Shown: positions 45,801 to 59,200 of the stretch, piece after piece
Layout of the letters: every line of letters starts with the position of its first letter
Numbering within the stretch: the first letter of the stretch is position 1
NCBI GenBank assembly: GCA_030141605.1
Contig: JAQGDQ010000028.1
Location: 69,501-133,500 of the forward strand
DNA: 64,000 nucleotides
Origin: Tubiluchus corallicola
Lineage: Eukaryota; Priapulida; Priapulimorpha; Priapulimorphida; Tubiluchidae
Reading direction: 5' to 3'
Program-made: the position numbers and the translations under genes
Notes under the pieces: generated by a model
Seen by the model: the letters and a program-made list of their open reading frames with translations, nothing else
What the model was told of the DNA's origin: nothing
The model's database searches: none

Positions 45801-48800
45801 GCAAAATTTCGTTTATTCCACCTTAATTAATTTGCCTCGAAACAAATTCAATTACGCGTAACGTTCGTGCTGGGACCAATAATTTCTGCTTAGCGGGTTT
45901 TCAGCGAAAATGCGTTGATGTTGATAAACCGAGGCAAATTCTGTTGACTAAAAGTCGGTTGTGGAAATAATCATGGAAGGCATTCTGGAAGTTCCAGGAA
46001 AATTTAATTAAAGGATGGGAAAATTTTAACTTTTCGGATTGCTTTGATGTGAAGATTGAAACAAGAAAAGGAGATGGAAAAGGAGACGGATTGCTAACAT
46101 GAATTAACATTTTGAGAAAGATCAATTTTGTGGTTGGGATGTCCATATTCGTTCGCTGAAATGATCCATTGTAGAGGCTGGAGCGTCAGATTTCCCTCAA
46201 TACCACTTTTTGATCACCATTCTTATTTTTATTTTTTATTATCAGACTACACTCGATAGTCTGTCACAATAAAAGACCTAGTACTTATAAATGGTTCTGT
46301 GATGTTACTCATGTTGGACATAAATTTTGAATCCGAGTCGACGAATTCTGATAACACGTGTATGTATAACTTGCTTATTTGCTTATTATCTAGTTTTCTA
46401 TCTGCCGTTTTGTCTGCCTGCCTGCCTGTCTATTTATCTACCCATTTCGTTCTTTCATTCGTGCCATATTTATGCACTTATTTTTTACACTGTATGATAT
46501 GTAATTGAAATTGCGTGCAGTAGAATTTTTATCGAATATTTCCTGGAAGTATCTCGTGTGTAATTTTCTGAAAATTTACAGCAATTTAGCGACATCACAC
46601 TAGCCGCAGTTTTGAAAACCCATTTCTTGCGCTCTACCCTACTGGTAAGCGTTTAGTATTGATCTGTACTTCTCCTTGCAGAGCAGAATCAAATTGTTTT
46701 TCTTATATTTCTCTAAGGCTTTTGATTGTGCATATTATTCTCCATGAGAAAATACCGTTATTGTGGGAGTATAGAAGCTTAATTGCTTCCTGGTTAATTA
46801 GCAATCAGTAGTAAACATACTGGGTACAACGTTGCAGTTAAAGGAAGTTTTTGCGTCAAACTAAATTTTTTAGGCGGTACTGAGACAGTACTTAAAAAAG
46901 TAATATTTCAAAATTTGGCTACTTCCCGAAATTTATTAGCTGAAGTTGTATGTATATTATATGTTGTTGGTGTTTTGTTATGAAAACAAATTTCAAGTGA
47001 AACTAACATTCTGTCAGGCGTAGGCATAACATCTTCCTAAAAACGTATGATTTCTGTGCTTAACAAATAAAGAAAGCGATACAGTGTCTCCCTAAATATG
47101 ATTGATTTAAGTGCAAAGTAAGGCCATATATATACGTGCAAAATATGTGGTAATAGAATATATACATCAAATTATGACGTTGTAATTTTTCATTAATATT
47201 TTGAAAATATGTATTGTATAATAATTGTAATGTATTTGTGAACGTTAATTGTTAAACCAATTAATTAAACTAAATTAAATTAAATTAAATATATGTATAT
47301 ATAGAATGTATTAATTCTCGAATTATACATAGACCTCAGTGATGCTATAATAACTCTGTGAAGGATTACTTATCACTTGAAATTATTAGCTTGAAACCTA
47401 CAAAAGAACTTAATAATTCTGTAAAGGATTGCACGTCATTAAAAAATGTTTTAGTTCTTGATATGCATAGAGAACTTATTGACTAGTAGGGATTGTTTTG
47501 TCGTTAAAGGCTGCATCAGCAGCATCAGTTCTTAAAATATACTTAATTGCCAAAACATGATCAAATCAGGTACTTTGGCTGCTGATGGAGGTTATTTATC
47601 TGTTTATACCATTTTTAACAACCATTAAAAATCGTTGTTCTTAGTGCAATTTATATTTTAAAACACCTTTAAATAAAATATTCAGTTTGAAAGTTTTAAG
47701 AGTTAGGCCTATTATAAAATACTGTACACACAAAACTGATTAAAACACATAAAATGTGATAATAATCTCCAACAGCACACAAACAAACTAGAATACCAAA
47801 TATAACTGTAGGATCTTACTTGAATAATATATATTTTTGCTGTTTTTTGAAACTGTGTATCAGTTAGAAAGTTTTAACAATTAGGCGTATTATAAAACAA
47901 TTACTATACACACAAAAGTAATTAAAACATAAATGTGATAATGAATACTTATGATCTTACTTGAATAATATATGTTTTTACTGTTTTTTTGAAACTGAAA
48001 GCTTTTTGTGGAATGTATTTTTGGTTTAATAACATAATTATTGTAGTAGGACAAATGAAAAGACCTACGACAGGCATTGAGTTTCCTGGGTTGCATATGA
48101 AGTAAGTTAGATTGCCCTCTGCTACAGGAAATTACATCTGAATTAAAATAAATGTAATTATAAATATGTACAGGTTGTCCAGTGATTATGATCTCACACA
48201 TACAAACCTGTATGGAGCATACAAACCTGATAATATAATTTATTCATCACAGCTCAGCCAATTTAAATTTGTAATAACATCAGATATATGGTCAAATTTT
48301 CTCATTTTAGAAATAATTCCAGTATTTGAATGGGAATGTTTGCTGATTCCCCATTAACTGAGAGACGGTGCCTTGTGGCATAGCTCAGTGGTAGTGTGTT
48401 CTCTTCCCACCCGGGATGTTGAGGGTCCAACTCCCGACCTGGTCATAACAATGACTTAAAAAATGGTACCGCTGGTTGTTCGGCCAAGCACACAGGTTTC
48501 TTGAAGTAACATGTAATGATAATAATCGAGACCACCTTGGAAATAAATATTTAGTTACTTAAGGTCCTATGTCCTAAGGTACTTAAGGGCTATGTCCTAA
48601 ACGAAATTATTATTATAGTACATAATATTGGAAGATACTAAGTATTTATGACTTGTAACTTGTGAATTTATGAGCAAATATTTTGCTGTTGATGCCAATT
48701 AGTACGTCAGGCATTCATTGACTACAGCTGACATGTGATAATTCCAGTATAATTATGAAATGATAGTGTAGGCTAGATTAGACCAGGTTAGATGAATAAG

Positions 48801-51800
48801 CGACAGTACTTCAGTAAAATCTTTAGTAAATGTTTATTCTGCAGAGATTGCTTATCTAGGGAGAAACTCAGAAAATACGATGTATTTGTGAATTAACTGA
48901 ATGACTAATTCTCATCTGCAGTAATGCAAAGCATCAAATGAACGTTGCACGTACGTTGTAAGCCTAATGAAAGATCTTGCATTCCACATGTGCACTGTCT
49001 TGCAATCGGAAACGGTATTTAGTGTATCTTTGATTCATTTAGCTCTCCGATTGTTCGCTTGCGTATTACCAGCATACCGCAGCCTTTCTTGTGCGCTCTG
49101 TTGCTATGGCGACAGCGCTTTTTGCAATTTTCTGAACACAAGACGGATTTCACCATATTTTTCGAAACACTTTTCGAGTACACATTCTACAAACATTGAA
49201 AATATATTAAATAAAAGTTAATCTGAAAGGGCTGAGTCCATTTAGTTTAGCCCCATAGAACTCAACTACCTCTGTGAGCGCATCCGTTTAGCATTTTGAA
49301 CACATTCGTATCAAAGTAAAAACGCACAACGTTTAGGCCTATTTTTTATGTACTCTATACCTTTTTATCCGTACTCTTGGTCCGTATACGTTGATCTCAC
49401 AACCCATTGTGCCAAGGAACAGTAAATGTACAGGCGGGTAACTGTTTGTTTTGGAGGCGAAAACTATTTTTTTATAATTTTAATTGTAGGCGTTTTTACA
49501 AGAACACGTCGGTGCGAGGAGGATAATTGTGTGTGGAATAGTTGGGCATTTAACCTTTGAAGTTAAACAACATTGGGTCTGATTAGTAAAGTAGATGGGT
49601 GTTTGATCAGGATCTGATCATTTGAAGTGTATACACGGCTGCCGAACACCTTCAGCTGTTTCTTTTACCGAGGAAGGAAGATCATGGCTAAGCTTCATCT
49701 GCCGATTCGTTGTTTTAACTTAGAAAATAGTCTGATAAGTTGCTAGTATGATAATCAGTCAAGTCACACAGTCAACGTTTGTAGTTGGAGCTGTTGTTAA
49801 CTGCTGGAAAGCTGGGTTGCTGGGTTCCAGTCTGTGTGCGGAAGAGTGTAAAACATTTTATGTTTCTTTAAAGCAAAAGCCGTCTATTGGGAAGCTGAGC
49901 TTATTTTAATATTTGAGGAAAATTATAGAAAGATTCAGCAATACAAATGTGATAAGGGCCTCGTGTAATTAGTGTCAATTTAAAATCGCGATAACTTCGC
50001 GCTTGAGCACGCTCGTTTTGACGACAAATGAGATCATCTGGTTTCCGTGCCGCCAGGTGCTTGAACAAACTTTTTTGATTTATAGAGCGAGCTCTATAAA
50101 CTAAGTAACCCTACTATATGCTCGTAAGTTTGCGTCAACAAAAATCTGAAAGTCAACAAAAATCTGAAAATTTCATATTTACAAAATTAATGTACACTAC
50201 TTACACATTTTAAGGTATAATTCCGTGGATGAAAGCTGTGTAACCACTTTAAATTGGTCATAATTGATTCAATGGCTAATTTAACATTTTTAACCCAGTT
50301 AAACACAACGCTAGAATAACGGAACTTTTAAGTCTACCTTCACCACAGCTTTCACGGCATTCACGCTGTCCGGCAGGCACCAGCTTATGCCATTTTTTTT
50401 TTCATTTATGCCGGCATGTTCACTTGGCTTGAGATGAGAAATATTTGAATTTCTTTTACATTTCAAAGCAAGGCATTTTATGCTCATATATCTTGTGGTG
50501 CTTTCAATATTCTTAACAGTATATAAATATGCAATAAATGTTGTTCTTACAGTTTAGTAAAATGTGCAATTTGTGCTAAACAGCAAATCAGACTCTGTCA
50601 TGCTTCAGTCAGCTGCTGTTACCAGGATGCACGCACTTTTGTTCTTCAACTTTCTGTGGACTGTGAAGGTTACGATGAACTATAGATATTAAAGGTCATC
50701 AAACGACAGTGTAAAATGTCTTCCACGCTCTCTATGGTTTTCTTGAATGCTTTAACCATCACCCAATTATACTTGTGTCTGCTAGAAAAGAATTGTTTTG
50801 AAAAATATAAGATAGAAACGTGGACGAATCATAGAACAAAAGTGTCGGGTTTAGGTTAAATTGCGGTTGAAGTACATTGCTTATCCTTATCCAATCAGAA
50901 TTACGAAACCCAGAGAACTCAATGAGACATCACAGTGTCATAGACAGTTGTTAATTTTGATTATGATGACTTATTTTGACTTAACATACCAATAGAATTG
51001 TTGCACTCACAATACTTGCACTCTAAACAGGTGAATTTGATCTCCTCTTTTTCTTCTTGCACATTCTGTATTATCTATTGTTATACGTAAAGCTCGTTTA
51101 AAAAAAGTGAAATGTTTTTCTTATTAAGTCAAGAAATAATAACGACAATTAGTGTATCTGAGTAGCCAAGTAGTCTCGGTCTGTGCTTGGCGACCGAAGC
51201 TAAGCAGTGCCAGGGCTAGTCAATCAGTGAATGATTTACTGGCCTTTGTTCACATCTAGCTCTTGGTAGTTTCATCTGCCGTACTTGTTCTGGCTGTTGA
51301 CTTCGTTGAGAGAGAAAGTATTCACAACATTGCTGAGGCATCTCTGCCAGTTCATTGTTTTGTAGAGGAATGTCTTCTACTGTGAACTATTGATCCGGTC
51401 TGGCCATAGCGATAGATACGTAGATCCATAGTAAATGAGCCATGCTAATGAGTGCTGGATTTCAGCTTGCAGGGTGCAGAACTGTGTAACAGTCTTAATG
51501 TGTTTCTTGTTTGTTACAGATTGTGTAGTCTCAAGCTCACCCGCCTCCTTGTGCTAAAAATGCTAGACACTGACTTGACGTCAATATTAATAGCTGTCAA
51601 AATGCAGGTGAGTAAACTAATATACTTATCGTAAGCCTTAATGAAACTGTCAGCAGACCATCAGGTCTCAAATCCCTACTGGAAGATTACGTTTAAAGCG
51701 GCTGTTAAAATTCTGTCGCGCTCCCGCGGGCAGTTCGCGTGTTTCCATCGCGTGAATCGATCACCAGCCAGTTCAATTTCGTTTACTGATCGTTATTCTG

Positions 51801-53135
51801 TTCTGTCAGACGAGAAATTACTTGATTCCCGAGAATCGTTTGCCGAGTTTGGTTTGAACTAGTGAAAGTTTCACCATTGATGCGTTTCTGTCAAATTGAT
51901 CACGTTGTTTCAATCATTTTGAACAGTTTTATTATTTTTGGTAGACAGTATAGTAATTGAGAACTTACTAAACTAACTGTTGACTACTTATCTTCAATAA
52001 CAGGTGAAATAACTGAAATAATTAAATTATTATTGATTTTAATAATTTCGGCATTGTGACCAGAGCTACAAATAACTGGGATTTATTAATGAAAGAAAGT
52101 TTACCTATGTACCCTAACCATCCTTCTCTTAATGTTCAAAGTAGCTCAATTTCCTTGTAAATGCATAATTAGTGCAAAATTTTCTGTACTGTAGGCTCTG
52201 TCTATATAACTTGGTTAACTGCCTTTATTAATGTGTTTTAATAAAGCATAGTAACGACCTAATAGATCTTATTTATTATGTAGCTAGGATGAAAGAAATT
52301 CAACAATCTAGGATTATATTGCTTTCTAATACAGGTCCTTGGTGCTAACATATTTGATTGAAATATCTGACTATGTAAAATGTCCAACGTACTAGCAACA
52401 ACAATTTTACAATCACTATACATAACTGAATATGTCTATGTGTTGTCTGCGTTTTGAAAGATGCCTTTATATTTGTTTGTTGAAACTGTAGTATGCTTGT
52501 TGTAGTTGTGATCGCCGCCAGAAAAGTACAATAAATAAACTTGTAAAAAAGAATTGCTGGCAACCTGCTAGTGTTTGAAACTGAAAATGCTGTGATTAAA
52601 GATCTAAAACGAACTTGTTTTGCAACGACTGCTACCGGTTCCTTTGAGCTATCTTATTTGATATTTTCGGACACACTTTTGTGCGTTTTGGTGCCCTTCG
52701 TAGGCTTTTGAGATTTTTGTCTCTGATCAACTCGAGTTTATTGATTATTCTCTTCTGAAATTGCAATTTTCAATAAACTGATAGTCGTCGATTGATTATT
52801 CAAAAAATGTTTCCTAATCCTGAGGCCAGTATTATCAGACAATGTGACTTGCGTGAAAAAAACAGTAAATCCGTCGCAATTTCGCAAAATCTAATTTTTC
52901 TTGTAGCTAGGCAATACTGTCTTGCGCAAGCCCTGAAATCGAGAAACTTTCCTAAACATTTTTTTATGTATAAACTTAAACTAACTTGCTGAAAATTAAT
53001 TATAGTATCGCATTTTTAATAATAATTTTTCCATTTCTATCTGAAACCTCTATTGCAACTGGACTGCATCCAAATGAAGCCAATGCCCTGGTCTGTTTCT
53101 ATGGCAAGTCACGCACACCCTCACGCGCGCACACG

Positions 53136-53203
<68 letters not shown>

Positions 53204-56200
53204 GGTTTTATCAAGGTCGTCCAAGCATGTGATTCGCTTGACATAATTACGGCCATCTTACAAAATTAGGCACCAGTCTCTCCGTGTTACGTGTTATTTA
53301 TTACTTTGCTTAATTACTTACCGCTAGCCGCTACTACTAATGCATAATTGTGCTGCACAAATAGCCCAGTGCGCAATGCTAAAGTATCTTCTGCCGAGTA
53401 CAAAGGTTTTTAAGCTGACCAGTTTGACCTAATTCAACAATTGGAGGACCTCCTCTTTTCTCCAAATCATTGTTTTCTCCTGTTGGCTCATTGAAGCCGT
53501 TTAATACTCTAAAAATAGGTGATGCGTGTACCGCTGCAAGGTAGTAACTCCTAGTGAGCCGAAGTTATAAACTAAACCACGAGGCTCTAAACGACATTTA
53601 ACAGTTAGCTGACAACATCTTGCTTTTGGAGAAATAAAACTACTGATCAAGCTCTAATGATTGCATAAGTAGTATCATCTTTGAAAGAAAGATTAAGGAA
53701 TTTAAGACAATCCGCTTCCAGAATGGCAAACTATGGTAGCCGCAGGTAGCGTTTACCATGTTAGAAGAAGTCGTGTGTCTGTCTCCTAAAGTTTACCATA
53801 GAAAATTGTTAAAATGTCAACGTAACTGAAAGTATCAATCATTGTACACGGTGATTAAATTAGGACTATTACAGTAACATTGCCATTATCCCAAATTAGA
53901 GTATGATGACCATACTGTACAAGTGCTGGTGCCAATGAAAAGATGTTAGAATGTTTGCATCCACAATTAGATAGTAGTCAGTCACAGTAGTGCTGGTTGT
54001 TACTTGAAAAGGCGAAAAATATTCCGCGTCTTAAGGCTGCCAATCCTTGTACTGCATGTGACACGTTAGATTGCATTGATTACATGTAGTTTAAGCTTTA
54101 GGGTTATGCAGTATATTAGCAGATCTATTATTATTTAGATGCTACAAGCATTAGGTCACTTGCTAGGAGTAATGTTAGGATTGCTATCACTCACTCTTGT
54201 CTACCACATTTGTGTTTACCACATTTTGAAAGGGATCGCAAACCAGCCAACAAATCGTGGACTCAGCAAAGACAATGAATAAAAAAACAAAGCAAAAGAA
54301 AGAAAGGGCATAATGTTTTGAACTGTGAATAATTATAGTGGTAGTGGGATTCTTTTATTCATTAAAATTCGTTAAAAATGCGCCGCACACTGCTTCACAT
54401 TGTGATTTTAAAGGGTTAAAACAAGACAGCTGTGATAAACTGGCCTTTGCCAGATGATCCGCTGCAAGGTAGTCAGCCGTAGTGGCCCGTTGCTACAACC
54501 TAAACCACGAGGCTCAAAACCCTATCTCAGGTCTGGTGTTACCCCTGCCCAGTATAAAATTACAATTCCTTCACTCGCACAAAGATCACCTGGTTTCGAA
54601 GCATTTTTCTTCAGACCTTGAACGTCCACTAGCATTAGGTGTAAAAATAAAACACATTTACGAAGACGTTGTATTAGAGGCTTCATTGGGTAAATAATAA
54701 ATGCAATGAGGCCACATTACACCAATTCTTGTTTTTATGCATAAAGCGCCGCGAAAGCCCTTGAAACTGGAACTGCAGAAATTACATATCCACCTATGAG
54801 CCCATGCATATATTCGGGTCCTTCTAAAGGCGTGCGACCAGTCTACAGTATTTGCACGCATCAATGCAAGGCCACCACGATAACTAGCGAATCATTATGG
54901 CTCTCATACTGAGGAAGACGTGTTGCCGCTGACACCATTGTACCATAATGGTTCATCAGCCACGTCAAATATTGGCTTTAACACATGCTCTTGATTTGAG
55001 TTTCACTATAAACAGGATTTTATGACCGCTGTTGATGAAACACATTAAACAAGTGTGCTGAAATTACGCTTGCCATTTCCTCTGCGAGGAAACCATCATC
55101 AAGAGGACAAGTCGAAACTGTTGGGTCATCAGTGAGCATGGGATCTAATCAGATGACATTCACATTATCCTCCAGGGTTAGCATTATCGATTAATATAAC
55201 AATCAGACAGAGTGGGGTTTGAGAGCTCATCCTTAATCACTGTCTCGGTTTCATAAAAACTAGTGTAATGACTATGGATAGGGAACGTCATTCAGTGGGT
55301 AACAATCGCACGAGCAGCATATAATGCGTTTTATGTAGTACAGATTTTATGCGGTCGGTAGGTCGATTGACTAGTTGGTTAGTCGGTTGGTTAACTGGTT
55401 GGTTGGTTGGTCGGTCAGCCGATCGGTTTATTTGACTGACTGACTGAATGACTGACTGATATATATCCATGCCAAGAATAGACCCCAAAACCTCAGCCCT
55501 GTTGTTGTCATCGTCATCGTTACTGTGGATACAATCAAAAGTTGCTATACGTCTTGCTGAACGTTCTAGAGGAACAGGAAAGTTAGATTCCTGCTGTGAT
55601 CGATTGATTTCTAATTTTGTTTCAGGAGCAATACTCAATACCTTGTCACTCCTATCAGACTTCAGTAGTAAAACTTAAATTCTTGAAATATTATGTTTTT
55701 ATTCGTATATATTTAGTTATAATTTATTTATTTTTTATTTATTTATGTATTAAATACATCCACAGTAACCATTACAACATAATTTTATAACATATTAATC
55801 ATGTACCCAAAATGACAAGCTGCCAATGGCCTATGGGATGCTCAAGAAGTAATTACTTGTTGCAGAACCCCAAATGAATGTCGATTGAGGAAAAGAAAAA
55901 GGAGGAGTAAAGATTACTAAAGAAGCAGAAAAGAAAAGTTCAGGAAGAATAGAAAGAGAGAAAGATGTGGGTTAACTGTATGAAGTGACGCGTACTATGT
56001 ACTAAGTTACATCGGACATGTTTTGTGTCGTTTACATGTATTGTTTATTAAAATTGCGGAATTCAAATGCTAATTGGATTCTCTTGGGATATTAACCTTT
56101 TCTCTAAGCTCTAGCACAACAGTTATGCTAGATTGATTATCCATTCATGAAACCTGTTTAATCGTTTCTTGCCAAGCAGTTAAATGTATTAGTGTCACTT

Positions 56201-59200
56201 TCTCCCTCATTCCTAAGACCTTAACCAACACAAATAAACGCCATATGTTATTTTTCGTTTCAACAAACTTCATCATATTGCTAAGAAGAATGTTATAACC
56301 GGGTGCATCGCTAAACTTATTTCCGGTTGGGATAATTTCTTCCTGCAAATCTTCGCAGGACTTGATTAATGGTTTGATGTTTACCTACATCCGCCCTCTA
56401 AAGTCATAAACGCTACATAAGTAGTTCGTGTCCTTAATCCTTGTGCGATTGAATCCGCGGCCATATCTATCCGGTGTGATTGAATCCGTCGCTATCTTTG
56501 GCTTCAAGGTTCTCGCAAAGTTTAAAAACATTCCATTGGAGCGTTGCCAGGCGTAAGATCCGTCGGAGGTTGTGCAGCGTCGAATTTGCGAAGCACTTTA
56601 TTTTCACAATTCATTCTCAACATTTTTAGCAGTTGGATTTTACTGTGGGGAGGCCTGGGAAAATGGGGGTGTGGGGAGACCTGAGAATGGTAAGTCGAAA
56701 GTTTTAATCAAGGTCAAATAACCAATGCAAGCAGTTCCTAAATTACCAAAAGGTTTTTCTTTTTGTGGTACTTGTCAGTGATGAAAATCCCATTTACGTT
56801 GCTGCCAGTCTTGGTTGCCTAGTGCGGTGCATTACTAACCTATTATTACGGGCTGTTACATGCATATGCTCATATCATTTTGCTCATTAGAGTGCTCGTC
56901 TGTTGCAGTGATTTACACGCAACTTTTCAATATTCGTAACCTTGTTTCAGAGTCAAAAGAAATATAAAAAAGCCGTCCTTTAAACCGACACGGTATTGCT
57001 TTTAGTAGCAACTGTCGTAATTTTTAGGCGTACCGCGTTTTTGAACAGACGCTGTGAAACCATGTTTTCCAATAAAGAAACTATGCATCGTTCTCGTTTC
57101 GTAGTAAGAAGCCAATTTATTAAAACAACAAACTAAATGACGTTATCCTCTGCGCAATGTGGCTTCTGGCAGCAATTAGTGCCATCTGGCGTTCTAGCTT
57201 TGAACTGTTTGTATATGCTGAAAAGGTCTTTGGTTGCATGTTTTGAGTTGCAAGCTAAGCTGTTTTTATTGGTAATTTAGGTAAATGTTGAAAATACAAT
57301 GAACGCCAGGGAAATTCCAGCAACAGGAGCGTTCGATTTAGTAAACTGAGCAAAAAATTTTGAGTCCATAAAGTCGTTTAGTACATATTATTGAAATTTT
57401 TGTGTGCGTTTCACACAGGCTAGTGAAAATTTATGAGCACAAAATGAGGTTTAACTTTGCTAAAGTTTGTTAAAGAAAGTAAGAAGTAAAAACGCTTCCT
57501 TTTAAACCGCAAGCAGTCATATCAAATATCGGATTTAGTGTAATAGTACTAAAACATAGACTATTTACTGAGCAACTGTTACAAAACGTGCCAAAGTAAA
57601 AGCATGTCATTGTTCATTTTAATAAGGGACAGCCAGCTACACGGCAGCCAGTGATAAGTCGGATGTTCAATATAAACAGATTTTACGTATGTAGTAGCTG
57701 CGCAATTTAGGAAAGTAAGAAAGTAAGATAATCTGGGGAACAGCCAACCCGCGATTAAGTCGGATGTTTGAGATAACCAAATTTACTTGTCACTGTGCCG
57801 TTTGTTAAGAAAGTAAGTAAAAACACGTCATTGTTTATTCCGGGAGCAGCCGGCCCGTAATAAATTGCATATTCAAAATAATTGGATTTTCTTGCATCTG
57901 TATAGAAAGAAAGTAAAAAGTAAACGTTTATCGTAAGTCGAATGTTCGAAATAACCGGATTTATTGTATCCGACTAAGCAGAACAGTTTATAGTAAGTAT
58001 GAAAGTATAAAGTACTTCGTGTTCATTTTAATGTGAGAACAGCCAACCTGTGATAAGTTGGAGATAACCAGGCTTATTTTTAGCTGAGCAGTTTGTTACA
58101 GAAAGTAGAAAAGTAAAAACATTGTTCATCTTAATCCGGAAGCAGCCAGACCGTGGCACGTCGGATGTTCGAGATAACCGGATTAACGTGCAGTTGAGAA
58201 AGCTGTTGGAGATGTTTTCATTGACAGTCATCTCTCCGGGGTTTCAATCTTGTGTAATAAATCGGCTCAACTTGGCTTCATTTACTATATTCTGATTTAG
58301 TGAAATTAGTGACATTAATGAAATTATTTCTCTCTGAGTGCATCTTCCTGGGATCACATCAGCTCTGAGAAGATTTGCTGGATGAAATAGCAAAAAATGG
58401 TCAATAATGACGCCCTCCCTCCCCCCCCCCCCATAAATGTTTTCCCACTTACTAGTCTCACAGCAAGATATACGTCTTTTACACGTGTGATGTCGTCGAG
58501 CATTTACTGGTGGGATAAATTAAAAGACGCTCAGAATTTGAGGATCGATCAGAATAATTGTAGCCGTTGCACGAGTTTACTCCGTCGAAGGGCAGATCTA
58601 TACTTAGTGAACTACAATTTTAACCAAAGGTGGTGTTTGAAATATACTGTGGGCGTAGCACTGTCACAGAGACTTTGTTTGTCTCGCGCTCTACCATCGC
58701 TATCTTGTAAACAGGAATAAAACTGAAACAGAGAAAACATTTCTGTTTAGTGTCAAGTGCTTTTAGCCTTTTTTAATCTTCAAAAACTAAACCTTTTCTT
58801 TGCTAAATGTCAAGATTACAATAAATTCAGTAAGGTGTGCGCTATGTTCCTGTTGACGATTCTGCGACATTTCAAGAAGTTTTGTGTGATTTCAGTAAAG
58901 GTTCAATGTTTCAGATCAAATTAGTAGAACACACTGTCTTATTACAGAGTCAACATGAAACCAACAACAGTTTGGCTAACTAATAATAACAAAAATATTT
59001 TTTAAACTATGTCAAACCCATTTTCTTATAAATACAGTATTGTGAATCGAATGCCGAATCGAGTACTTGAAAATAATTATGCATTTTACATACATAAATT
59101 CTTATAATGCGTTTATAACACACAACCACATTCAAAGCAAGCCTAGAGTCAATGAGGAATTCGAGCCATTAAAAGCAATAAACACGTACTACATCTTCGC

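Larger units (their letters stand above)
39822..51519 (+). other. PACS intron 1
   Basis: An 11.7-kb intron. It contains a 173-bp tandem duplication (40721-41066), a piggyBac-like element with a nested inverted-repeat element (41097-41880), a purine-rich tract (about 43340-43560), a minus-strand tRNA-like SINE (44275-44362), a plus-strand tRNA-derived SINE (48369-48550) and a 5S-derived SINE (51150-51390). Open frames such as 44556-44861 and 48967-49221 have no recognisable domain. Confidence 0.6.

Noticed and set aside
48369-48440. A functional tRNA gene
   Set aside because: A and B boxes are good but the acceptor stem does not pair and a SINE body follows.
53050-53256. Open frames of repeated Thr-His or Cys-Val
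   Set aside because: Translation of the CA microsatellite.
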